DNA of 64,000 nt from Paraburkholderia sp. FT54 (GTDB lineage Bacteria > Pseudomonadota > Gammaproteobacteria > Burkholderiales > Burkholderiaceae): assembly GCF_031585635.1 (NCBI RefSeq), contig NZ_CP134197.1, forward strand, positions 558,001-622,000, given 5' to 3'. Shown one piece after another: positions 16,631 to 25,201 of the stretch (position 1 is its first letter; each line of letters begins with the position of its first letter). The position numbers were made by a program, and so were the translations under genes. The notes under the pieces were generated by a model, which was not told where the DNA came from, did not search any database, and was given only the letters and a program-made list of their open reading frames with translations.

Positions 16631-16876
16631 ATGTCTTTGCCGTTCGACCTCTCGTCAGGCTAAAGCGCGGGGAACTAAATTTCCCACAAGGCTGCAGGCG
16701 CACGGCCGCCCCGACGGAGGCACCAAATGGGACGCGAAGAAGGAAATAAAATGTGGGAAATGCCGCAGATCTTGACGATCGAAGACGAACCGCGCCGTCG
16801 ACCGCCAGGAAGTGGACGCATCCGCTCTCGGTTTTCCGCCGCGGGAACTCCTGCGCGCATTGGCAAGGCTCACGCC

Positions 16877-17275
16877 TCAGTGGTGAACGGGCCGCACCGG
16901 GGATCCCATTGGCCGAATCACTGCGGCCGATCGCGCCTTGATTCTTGCCGCGGACGAAGTCGATTCACGTGGATTGGTTGCGCGGTCGTACCCCTGCCTT
17001 TGTTCATCGATGACAAAGTCTGCGACTCTCATCGCGTCCATTGAGTTGCCGTCCACGTCGGACCACTCACGAATCGCTCGATTGACTTTGGTTAGTGCCT
17101 CAACAGCAAGTAGTATGGCGTCGGTCTCGGTGATCTTCCCTTCAAGATCATCTGCCAGGTAATCCGCAACACGTAGAGCCGCGTCGACTAGATTGCTGTC
17201 GTCAATCAAGTCCGTCAATACCGCCTGAACCACTGCGAGGCAGGCATCTTTGCGTGCAAGTGCGATATCTGTCAT
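16877..17275 (-). CDS. Small hypothetical protein (132 aa)
   Basis: A GGAGAGG ribosome site precedes the ATG. Residues 1-95 are acidic and predicted helical (ACLAVVQAVLTDLIDDSNLV, VADYLADDLEGKITETDAIL, VEALTKVNRAIREWSDVDGN), ending in VADFVIDEQRQG; the last 30 residues are disordered and basic. No signal peptide or membrane segment. I do not recognise the family. Confidence 0.6.
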   Translation of the reverse strand: MTDIALARKDACLAVVQAVLTDLIDDSNLVDAALRVADYLADDLEGKITETDAILLAVEALTKVNRAIREWSDVDGNSMDAMRVADFVIDEQRQGYDRATNPRESTSSAARIKARSAAVIRPMGSPVRPVHH

Positions 17276-17478
17276 GAGCCTCTCCAGAGTCGACGTAGCT
17301 GTAGGAAACTTCGGCTGCCGCGTCGTAGGACGAAACGAATGCTACTCCACCATCGCTGCGACGACTACGGCAACGGCGACATCACGTGCAAACCCGAATT
17401 ACTCCGGGTTCTCGCGCTGCATATCGAGTGCGCCACGCGCCTTCGCACGCCAGGGCTCGGCGTACGTTGGCACACGCT

Positions 17479-18474
17479 CTATCCGACCGTCACCTCGTTC
17501 TGCAACGGCTGATTCTTTTCGAACGCCGCGACGCTTTCGAGTGTGGTCTCGCAGATGGTTGTCAATGCCTCGTGCGTCAGATAGGCCTGATGTCCAGTCA
17601 CGATAACGTTCGGAAACGACACGAGGCGTTGAAAGACGTCATCGGTGATGATCTCGCTGGAAAGATCGCGAAAAAAGAGACTGCCCTCCTGTTCGTACAC
17701 GTCGATTCCAAGCCCGCCGAGCTGCCCGGTCTTCAACGCGTCGATCGCGGCCTCCGTGTGAAGCAGCCCGCCCCGGCTCGTGTTGATCAGTATCGCGCCC
17801 GGCTTCGCGCGCTTGAGCGTTTCCGAATTGATGATGTGGTGTGTCGTAGGGGTGAGCGGACAATGCAGCGAAATAATGTCGGCTTTCTCCCCAATCTCGC
17901 CCTGCTTCGCATAGCTCAGACCGAGCGCCTCAAATTCCGCCGAGGGTTGGGGATCGAAACCGATAACCCTGCAGCCGAAGCCGAGCATGATCTTCGCGAA
18001 CACGCGGCCAATCTTGCCCGTTCCGACCACCGCAACCGTCTTGCCGCAAAGGTCGAAGCCGGTAAGACCGTCAAGCGAAAAGTTCGAATCGCGGGTGCGA
18101 TTGTAGGCACGATGCACCTTGCGGTTGATCGCGAGCAGAAGTGCTACCGCGTGCTCCGCCACGGAGTTCGGCGAATACGTCACGACGCGCGTCACCTTTA
18201 TGCCGACCCTTGCCGCAGCCTCCAGATCGACGTTATTGAAGCCCGTGCAGCGCAACGCGAGCAGACGTGTGCCACCCTTGTGCAGCGCGTCCAGTACTTG
18301 CGCGTCCGCCGTGTCGTTGACGAAGATGCAGACGGCGCCGAAGCCAGCGGCGAGACCGACTGTGTCCATCTCCAGCGCCACGTCGAAGTAATGCAACTGG
18401 TGCTCGCCGCTTTTGTTGGCCCCGTCGAGATACCGACGTTCGTAGCGCGTCGAACTGAATATCGCCACTTTCAT
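17479..18474 (-). CDS. ldhA: D-lactate dehydrogenase (D-2-hydroxyacid dehydrogenase family)
   Basis: 331 residues; reduces pyruvate to D-lactate with NADH in the cytoplasm. MKVAIFSSTRYERRYLD is the typical start, preceded by AAGGAG. The nucleotide-binding motif is VAVVGTGKIGRVFAKIMLGF; the catalytic arginine lies in LINTSRGGLL, the glutamate in GIDVYEQEG and the histidine in VTGHQAYLTHEA. The length and VYEQEGSLFF signature match fermentative LdhA rather than glycerate or formate dehydrogenases. It is the last gene of the carbon block running leftward from phosphoketolase and would recycle NADH from glycogen or glucose breakdown. Confidence 0.92.
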   Translation of the reverse strand: MKVAIFSSTRYERRYLDGANKSGEHQLHYFDVALEMDTVGLAAGFGAVCIFVNDTADAQVLDALHKGGTRLLALRCTGFNNVDLEAAARVGIKVTRVVTYSPNSVAEHAVALLLAINRKVHRAYNRTRDSNFSLDGLTGFDLCGKTVAVVGTGKIGRVFAKIMLGFGCRVIGFDPQPSAEFEALGLSYAKQGEIGEKADIISLHCPLTPTTHHIINSETLKRAKPGAILINTSRGGLLHTEAAIDALKTGQLGGLGIDVYEQEGSLFFRDLSSEIITDDVFQRLVSFPNVIVTGHQAYLTHEALTTICETTLESVAAFEKNQPLQNEVTVG

Positions 18475-18531
18475 GATGGACTCCTTCGGGATCCGTAGTC
18501 CCAAGTTCATTCGCCCGCGGCACGGACACGA

Positions 18532-18684
18532 TTAGCCGGCTGCAATCGCTATGGCGATCTGTACGAACAGCACCCTGACGATCGTCATCGACGGAAAAAT
18601 CATCGCGTACATGATGTCGGGCTGATCCGTCGACGCGGCGCGATTGGCAAGGCGGCCGACTTTTGACGAAGGTTCTGACTGCAT
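18532..18684 (-). CDS. Putative 50-residue single-span membrane protein
   Basis: Starts MQSEPSSKVGRLANRAASTD and has one hydrophobic span (MYAMIFPSMTIVRVLFVQIA then IAIAAG) that reaches the C-terminus. A purine-rich GGGGGCGG stretch is upstream. It lies between glgX and ldhA on the same strand, 57 bases before the ldhA start. It could be a genuine small protein of the block or the decayed end of a transporter. No family recognised. Confidence 0.4.
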   Translation of the reverse strand: MQSEPSSKVGRLANRAASTDQPDIMYAMIFPSMTIVRVLFVQIAIAIAAG

Positions 18685-18756
18685 CCATGCCGCCCCCTGC
18701 AGTACCTAAACATTAAAGTCGCTTTACCGCACACCGTCTAGCCCGATTGCTTACAT

Positions 18757-20847
18757 TCATCGCGATTCGAGCACCACGACGCTGCGCGCTTCAACACGGC
18801 AGGTGCCGCGTTCGATGCGGGCTGCTTCAACAGTCGAAACAATGTCTCCCGGCGGCTGCGCTGCCGTATCGACCAGTCGCCGCCAGTTCGCTTCGTCGAG
18901 GGCGGGAAGCTCTGCATCGCGCGCGTCCGCGTTCATGTTGAGGACGACGTGTAACATGGGCGCGCGCGCCGCATGTCCCGCGAGCGTGAACGCCACCAGC
19001 CGGGCGCCGGGGTCGCCCCATGCGGGAGCGCCGAGCCGTTCGCCGTGCCAGGCGACGTCGGGATGCATTTGCCCGTCCTCAGCGCGGCCCGTGAGGAACC
19101 GGCGGCGGCGCAGGCTCGGGTGACGCCTGCGAAGCGCGGTCATCTCGCGCACGAAACGCAGCATGTCGAGCGCGTCATCGGAGAAACGCCAGTCCATCCA
19201 TGACAGCGCGTTGTCCTGGCAGTACGCGTTGTTGTTGCCGCGCTGGCTACGGAGGATTTCGTCGCCGGCGAGGAGCATCGGCACGCCCTGGCTTAGCAGC
19301 AGGATCGCGATGAAGTTGCGGGCCTGCCGCAAACGCAGGCCCGCGGTAGACGGATCATCCGTGTCGCCTTCGGCGCCGCAGTTCCACGACAGGTTATCGT
19401 TGCTGCCATCGCGGTTGTCGTCGCCGTTCACCTCATTGCGCTTCGCGTCGTAGCTGACGAGATCGCGCAACGTGAAGCCGTCGTGGCAGGTCACGAAGTT
19501 GATGCTGTTCACGGGCAGTCTGCCGTCCGCTTCATAGAGATCCGCGCTTCCCGCGAGGCACGTGCACATCAGGCCGATCAGTCCCGGATCGCCGCGCACG
19601 AAGCGCCGGATCACATCGCGGTAGCGGCCGTTCCATTCGGCCCACGCCATGCCCGGAAACGCACCGACGTGATACAGGCCTGCCGCATCCCACGCCTCCG
19701 CGATCAGCGGCACGCGCGCGAGCACCGGCGACGCCTCCATCGCCCACGGCAACGGCGGCGTGCGCAGCAACGCGCCGCCTTCGCCGCGCGTGAAGACGCT
19801 CGCCAGATCAAAGCGAAAGCCGTCCACTCCGAGTTCCTGCACCCAGTACTCGAGGCAATGGAGGACGAACGCCGACACCAGCGGATGATTGCAGTTGACC
19901 GTATTGCCGCAGCCGGTGTAGTCGAGATAACGCCCGCCGTCCGCCGGATCGACGTGATAGAAGACTTCGTTGGCGAGTACCTTGAAATTGATCACCGGCC
20001 CGCTCAGGCCTGCTTCCGCAGTGTGATTGAACACCACGTCGAGCAGCACGCGGAGGCCGGCAGCGTGCATCGCGTCTATCAACGTACGGAACTCCTGCGG
20101 TGCCTGCTCAGGCTCGACGCAATAGCGCGGATGCGGGCTGTAGAAGCTGTGCGTGCTATAGCCCCAGTAATTGACGAGCCCTTTGGCGGCGACCGATGCA
20201 GGCACGTCCTGCTCATCGAAGGCCATCACCGGAAGCAGCTCGACGTGCGTGACGCCCAGCTCCTTCAGATAAGGGATCTTCTCGATCAGCCCCGCGAACG
20301 TGCCGGGATGTCGAACGCCGCTCGATGGATCACGCGTGAAGCCGCCGACATGCAGTTCGTAGATAATCGCGTCGTCGAGCGTGCGCACGGCCACATCTTC
20401 GCGTTCGTCCAGCGGTTCGGTGACGATGGCTCTAAAGGACGCATGCCCGGGCTCGTGTCCACCGGTAGCGGGCCGGCGATGCCAGCGGCGGTCGCTGACC
20501 GCGCGCGCGGCGGGATCGAGCAACTCGTGACGGCTGCTGGCTTCGTCGTCGAGCTGCGGCACGCCATGATGGCCGTAGGCGCGCCATGTGTAGCAGCACG
20601 GCACCGGAAGATCTTCGATCAACACATGCCAGAAATAGAACGTGCGGTTCCTTTCGGGCATGAGTCCGATGATCTGAAACGGCTCGCTGCTATCCGTCGA
20701 AGCGTAAAGCAGCAGTTCGAGGTGAGTCGCGTGCCGGCAAAAAATGCAGAAATTGACGCCGCCCGGCACCACCGACGCGCCGAGCGGAAAGCGAGAGCCG
20801 GGCCGAGCCTGATAACTGCGCCTGCTTTCGACGTTAGGGCTGAGCAA
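18757..20847 (-). CDS. glgX: Glycogen debranching enzyme (GH13 isoamylase type)
   Basis: 696 residues, normal for GlgX. It hydrolyses alpha-1,6 branch points of the limit dextrin left by glycogen phosphorylase. An N-terminal CBM48 domain (SRFPLGASVVPGGVNFCIF) is followed by the GH13 barrel: LLDVVFNHTAE, the nucleophile D347 in VDGFRFDLASV, the acid/base E384 in LIAEAWDAAG, and D456 in FVTCHDGFTL. Its start overlaps the end of glgP by 14 bases, so translation is probably coupled. Confidence 0.95.
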   Translation of the reverse strand: MLSPNVESRRSYQARPGSRFPLGASVVPGGVNFCIFCRHATHLELLLYASTDSSEPFQIIGLMPERNRTFYFWHVLIEDLPVPCCYTWRAYGHHGVPQLDDEASSRHELLDPAARAVSDRRWHRRPATGGHEPGHASFRAIVTEPLDEREDVAVRTLDDAIIYELHVGGFTRDPSSGVRHPGTFAGLIEKIPYLKELGVTHVELLPVMAFDEQDVPASVAAKGLVNYWGYSTHSFYSPHPRYCVEPEQAPQEFRTLIDAMHAAGLRVLLDVVFNHTAEAGLSGPVINFKVLANEVFYHVDPADGGRYLDYTGCGNTVNCNHPLVSAFVLHCLEYWVQELGVDGFRFDLASVFTRGEGGALLRTPPLPWAMEASPVLARVPLIAEAWDAAGLYHVGAFPGMAWAEWNGRYRDVIRRFVRGDPGLIGLMCTCLAGSADLYEADGRLPVNSINFVTCHDGFTLRDLVSYDAKRNEVNGDDNRDGSNDNLSWNCGAEGDTDDPSTAGLRLRQARNFIAILLLSQGVPMLLAGDEILRSQRGNNNAYCQDNALSWMDWRFSDDALDMLRFVREMTALRRRHPSLRRRRFLTGRAEDGQMHPDVAWHGERLGAPAWGDPGARLVAFTLAGHAARAPMLHVVLNMNADARDAELPALDEANWRRLVDTAAQPPGDIVSTVEAARIERGTCRVEARSVVVLESR

Positions 20848-23332
20848 GGTCGATCCTCACCGCACGCGCGTTCCAGATGCGCTCGCAATACTCGCCGATC
20901 GCACGATCCGACGAGAACTTGCCCGAGCGCGCCGTGTTCATGATCGACATTCGCGTCCACCGCCGCGCGTCGCGCCATGCGTCGCTCACGCGGTCCTGAC
21001 ACGCAACGTAATCCGCGAAATCGGCCAGCACGAGGAAGGGGTCCGCGTGCAGCAGATTGTCGAGCAGTGGTCGGAAAACGTCTGGGTTGCCGCGCGAGAA
21101 GCGGCCCTGCGCGATCTGTGCGAACGCTTCGCGCAAGTCGTCGTTGGACTGCACGTAGTCGGACGGGCGATAGCCGTTGCGCTTGACCTCGTCGACCTGC
21201 TGCGCCGTCAGGCCGAACAGGAAGAAGTTGTCGGCGCCCGCTTCTTCGCGGATCTCCACGTTGGCGCCGTCGAGCGTGCCGATTGTCACCGCGCCGTTCA
21301 TCATGAACTTCATGTTGCCGGTGCCGGATGCTTCCTTGCCCGCTGTCGAAATCTGCTCGGACAGGTCCGCGGCGGGATAGACCCAGTGCCCGTTTTTCAC
21401 ATTGAAGTCCGGATAGAAGACCACTTTCAGCCGGCCGTCGATCACCGGATCATGGTTGACGACCGCCGCGATGCCGGTGACGAGGCGGATCATCAGCTTG
21501 GCCATCGCGTAGCCCGGCGCGGCCTTGCCGCCAAAGATGAAGCAACGCGGCGCGATGTCGAGCGCGGGATTGCGGCATAGCCGGTGATACAGACTGATGA
21601 TGTACAGCGCGTTCAGATGCTGGCGTTTGTATTCGTGAATGCGCTTGACCTGAATGTCGAACAGCGCGTTCGAATCGACGTCGATGCCCGTTGCGTTCGC
21701 AATCCGCGCCGCAAGCGCCGCCTTGTTGTCACGCCGGATCGCGCCCCACGCTTCCTGAAAACCGGCATCGTCTGCGTACGCGGCGAGCTTGTCGAGCTGC
21801 GTGAGATCGGTGCGCCAGTTGACGCCGATCGTTTGATCGAGAAGACCCGCGAGGCCAGGGTTGCTCAACATCAGGAAGCGGCGCGGCGTCACACCGTTCG
21901 TCACGTTGAGAAAGCGCTGCGGAAACATCTGCGCGAAATCGCGCAGCACGGTCTCGCGCAGCAGGTCGGAATGCAAGGCGGCGACGCCGTTGACCGCATG
22001 GCTGCCTACCGTCGCGAGATGCGCCATGCGCACTTTCTTGTCACCGCGTTCGTCGATCAGCGACATGCGCGTCAGGCGCGCGTCGTCGCCGGGAAACGAG
22101 CGCCGCACGTCGTCGAGAAAACGGCGGTTGATTTCGTAGATGATTTCGAGCGGGCGCGGCAGCAGGCTCCGGAAGAGCGGCAGACCCCATGTTTCAAGCG
22201 CTTCAGGCAGCAGCGTGTGATTGGTATACGCGAAGGTGCGCTGCGTGATGTCCCACGCGGCTTCCCACGTGAGTCCGTGCACGTCCAGCAGAAGACGCAT
22301 CAACTCGGCCACCGCGATCGACGGATGCGTATCGTTCAGTTGCGCGGCGAACAGGTCCGCGAAGTTTTCGATCCGCGTGTTCTTCAGATGCAGAAGGCGC
22401 AACATGTCCTGAAGCGAGCACGACACAAAAAAGTACTGCTGCGCGAGCCGCAGGCGCTTGCCCGCTTCCGGTTCGTCGTTCGGATAAAGTACTTTCGATA
22501 ACGTCTCCGATATCACCTTCTCCTGAACGGCTTCGTAGTACTCGCCGGCGTTGAAGTCCTGAAAGTCGAAAGACTCGACCGCCTCGCTCTTCCATAGGCG
22601 CAGGGTATTACAGGTACCGAGGCGATAACCCTGCACCGGCAGATCGCATGCGACGCCCTTCACTTGCCGCGCCGGTACCCAGCTTACGCGCAGACGGCCC
22701 GCGTCGTCGGTTTGGTGCTGCGTGTATCCGCCGAAGCCGACGTAGTGACTCACATCCGGCCGCACGATTTCCCATGGATTGCCGTTCTGCAGCCATTTGT
22801 CGGTCACCTCCACCTGCCAGCCGTCGCGAATCTCCTGATCGAAGATGCCGAACTCGTAGTGGATGCCGTAACCGATCGCCGGTATTTCCAACGTCGAAAG
22901 CGAATCCATGTAGCACGCGGCAAGGCGTCCAAGTCCGCCGTTGCCGAGACCGGGCTCTTCCTCGATCGCGAGCAGCACGTCGAGATCCTGGCCGAGCGCA
23001 TGCATGGCTTCGCGCGCTTCGTCTTGCATACCGAGATTGAGCAGGTTATTGCCGAGCTGGGGACCTATCAGGAACTCCGCCGACAGATAGCAGGCAACCT
23101 TGACGTCCTTCGCCGCATAGACTTTCGTCGATCCGGCCCAGCACGCGAGCATGCGATCACGTACGCTAAAGGCGAGCGCCATGTACCAGTCGTGCGGGCC
23201 CGCAATGTCCGGATAGCGCCCCTCCCGGCAGATCAGATTCCTCACCACGTCGTGCTGGAACGCGTAGCCGGTCACATCGAGCGCCGCGGCTTTCGCGTTC
23301 GAAGCCGCGTCTGCCATGGAAACATCGTTCAT
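20834..23332 (-). CDS. glgP: Glycogen/starch phosphorylase
   Basis: About 832 residues; releases glucose-1-phosphate from glycogen with phosphate, using pyridoxal phosphate. Visible landmarks are EEEPGLGNGGLGRLAACYMD, GYGIHYEFGIFDQEI, LNDTHPSIAVAELMRLL, FNVKNGHWVYPAADLSEQIS and the PLP-lysine motif EASGTGNMKFMMNG. The ATG at 23,332 (MNDVSMADAAS) is chosen over an upstream in-frame start inside ptsG. It begins 17 bases after the ptsG stop and overlaps glgX, so the order ptsG-glgP-glgX is one transcription unit. Confidence 0.95.
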   Translation of the reverse strand: MNDVSMADAASNAKAAALDVTGYAFQHDVVRNLICREGRYPDIAGPHDWYMALAFSVRDRMLACWAGSTKVYAAKDVKVACYLSAEFLIGPQLGNNLLNLGMQDEAREAMHALGQDLDVLLAIEEEPGLGNGGLGRLAACYMDSLSTLEIPAIGYGIHYEFGIFDQEIRDGWQVEVTDKWLQNGNPWEIVRPDVSHYVGFGGYTQHQTDDAGRLRVSWVPARQVKGVACDLPVQGYRLGTCNTLRLWKSEAVESFDFQDFNAGEYYEAVQEKVISETLSKVLYPNDEPEAGKRLRLAQQYFFVSCSLQDMLRLLHLKNTRIENFADLFAAQLNDTHPSIAVAELMRLLLDVHGLTWEAAWDITQRTFAYTNHTLLPEALETWGLPLFRSLLPRPLEIIYEINRRFLDDVRRSFPGDDARLTRMSLIDERGDKKVRMAHLATVGSHAVNGVAALHSDLLRETVLRDFAQMFPQRFLNVTNGVTPRRFLMLSNPGLAGLLDQTIGVNWRTDLTQLDKLAAYADDAGFQEAWGAIRRDNKAALAARIANATGIDVDSNALFDIQVKRIHEYKRQHLNALYIISLYHRLCRNPALDIAPRCFIFGGKAAPGYAMAKLMIRLVTGIAAVVNHDPVIDGRLKVVFYPDFNVKNGHWVYPAADLSEQISTAGKEASGTGNMKFMMNGAVTIGTLDGANVEIREEAGADNFFLFGLTAQQVDEVKRNGYRPSDYVQSNDDLREAFAQIAQGRFSRGNPDVFRPLLDNLLHADPFLVLADFADYVACQDRVSDAWRDARRWTRMSIMNTARSGKFSSDRAIGEYCERIWNARAVRIDLAQP

Positions 23333-23349
23333 GGTTTCTGCCCTCGATT

Positions 23350-25179
23350 TCACGCCGGGGCTGGATGCGCCGCCGGCTCCCATAGGATCGCGCCAGCGAG
23401 GTTCTCCGCGCCGAGTCCGACCAGCAGATCGATTGCGCCGTTCTTCAATGTTTGCGTCGCGGGCACGCCGACGGCCTTCAGCGCGGCCGCATCGATCCGC
23501 GATACGTCGGATAGTTCGACGCGCAAGCGCGTGGCCGCGAGCGCGTCGAGCTTGATGATGTTGCCCGCCCCGCCGAGCGCCGTGCGAATCTTTTCCGCAC
23601 GCGCGATTTCCTGCGCCGAGCTTTGCGCTGAACCTGCCAGCACCGCAGCAGCCGTAGCGCCCGCGCCAGCCACTGGTTCGTCCGATGCGACGGGCGTGCC
23701 AGCCGGGGCGAGGTCAGCGTCGCTGCCTGCTGTCTTCAGATACTCCTGCATGTCGGTTTTCAGGTTCTCCGACAGCGGCCCGAAGATCGCCTGCACGCCA
23801 TTGCCGACGCGCATCACGCCCGCTGCGCCGAGTGCCTTCAGCTTTGCTTCGTCGATGCGCGAGGGGTCTTTCACGGATATGCGCAGACGCGTAATGCACG
23901 CGTCGAGACTGGTGATGTTCGAGCGTCCGCCGAACGCAAGCACCAGCTCGCGCGGACGTCCGCCCGATCCACTCGTGGCGAGCGGCGCGGTCTCGACCGT
24001 GTCGTCCTCACGGCCGGGCGTCTTCAGGTTAAAGCGCGTGATGATGAAGCGGAACACACTGTAATAGATCACCGCGTAAATTGGGCCGAGAATGAAGACG
24101 TACCAGGCGTGCGTGCCCTTGTTGCCGACCAGGTTAAACATCAGGAAGTCGATCCCGCCTTGCGAGAACGTGAAGCCCATGCGCATGCCCAGCGTGTTCG
24201 CGACGAACTGCGCCGACGCCGCGAGGCAGGCATGGATGAAGTAAAGGACCGGCGCGACGAACAGAAACGCGAATTCGATCGGCTCGGTGATGCCGGTCAG
24301 GAACGACGTCAGCGCGGCCGAAATCATCATGCCGCCGACGGCCACTTTCTTCTCCGGGTTCGCGCAGTGCCAGATCGCAATCGCCGCCGCAGGCAGACCG
24401 AACATCTTGAACAGGAACGCGCCCGCGAGGATGCCCGCGCTCGGATCGCCCGCAAAGAAACGGGTGATGTCGCCGTGCACCGTCTTGCCGGTCGTCGGAT
24501 CGAGGTAGCTGCCCATTTCGAAGAAGAACGGTACGTTCCAGATGTGATGCAGGCCGAACGGAATCAGCAGACGCTCGACGAAACCGTACACAGTGGCTGC
24601 GGTGCGCGGGTCGGACACCGCCGCCCAGTGCGAGAACGCCTTGATGCCGCTGCCGATCGGCGGCCATATGAAGGACAGGATGCCGCCGAGCACGATTGCG
24701 CCAATCGCCGTTACGATCGGCACGAAGCGCTTGCCCGCGAAGAAACCGAGATAGGACGGCAACGTGATCCGGTAGTAGCGGTTGAACATCCACGCCGCGA
24801 GGCCGCCGGCCAGGATGCCGCCGAACACGCCGGTCTGGATCGACGGGATGCCCATGATCATGTCGGGCTCGATGCCCTCGACCTTCGCGATGACGCCGAG
24901 CGTCGCCGTCATCACCAGATAGCCGATCGTCGCGGCGATACCCGAGACGCCGTCGTTCTCGGTGAAGCCGAGCGCGACACCGATAGCGAAAATCAGCGGC
25001 AGGTTCGCGAAGATCACGTCGCCTGAGTTCTTCATCAGCGCGAGCACGACCGCCGGCACGTAACCGTGGAAGTCCGTCGCGCCGAGACCGAGCAACAGGC
25101 CGGCCACCGGCAGTACCGCGACCGGCAGCATCAGCGACTTGCCGACTTTCTGCAAGACTCCGAACGCATGCGAAAACAT
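23350..25179 (-). CDS. ptsG: Glucose-type PTS EIICB with an extra, cysteine-less EIIB domain
   Basis: 609 residues. The EIIC membrane domain is close to E. coli Pts[75 protein letters not shown], then the linker NLKTPGRED. The first EIIB has the phosphorylated cysteine C428 in [11 protein letters not shown] second EIIB-like domain (about 530-600) repeats the pattern, but the cysteine motif is replaced by [11 protein letters not shown], so it cannot carry phosphate. The start with AGAGGAGA at 25,179 lies 22 bases past the stop of the fused PTS gene. N-acetylglucosamine is an alternative substrate, but motif similarity favours glucose. Confidence 0.9.
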   Translation of the reverse strand: MFSHAFGVLQKVGKSLMLPVAVLPVAGLLLGLGATDFHGYVPAVVLALMKNSGDVIFANLPLIFAIGVALGFTENDGVSGIAATIGYLVMTATLGVIAKVEGIEPDMIMGIPSIQTGVFGGILAGGLAAWMFNRYYRITLPSYLGFFAGKRFVPIVTAIGAIVLGGILSFIWPPIGSGIKAFSHWAAVSDPRTAATVYGFVERLLIPFGLHHIWNVPFFFEMGSYLDPTTGKTVHGDITRFFAGDPSAGILAGAFLFKMFGLPAAAIAIWHCANPEKKVAVGGMMISAALTSFLTGITEPIEFAFLFVAPVLYFIHACLAASAQFVANTLGMRMGFTFSQGGIDFLMFNLVGNKGTHAWYVFILGPIYAVIYYSVFRFIITRFNLKTPGREDDTVETAPLATSGSGGRPRELVLAFGGRSNITSLDACITRLRISVKDPSRIDEAKLKALGAAGVMRVGNGVQAIFGPLSENLKTDMQEYLKTAGSDADLAPAGTPVASDEPVAGAGATAAAVLAGSAQSSAQEIARAEKIRTALGGAGNIIKLDALAATRLRVELSDVSRIDAAALKAVGVPATQTLKNGAIDLLVGLGAENLAGAILWEPAAHPAPA

Positions 25180-25201
25180 GGCAGGTCTCCTCTTGATCCG
25201 C

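Noticed and set aside
19483..20943. A 486-codon plus-strand frame antisense to glgX
   Set aside because: Antisense frame driven by codon bias at high GC; composition dominated by Arg, Ala and His.
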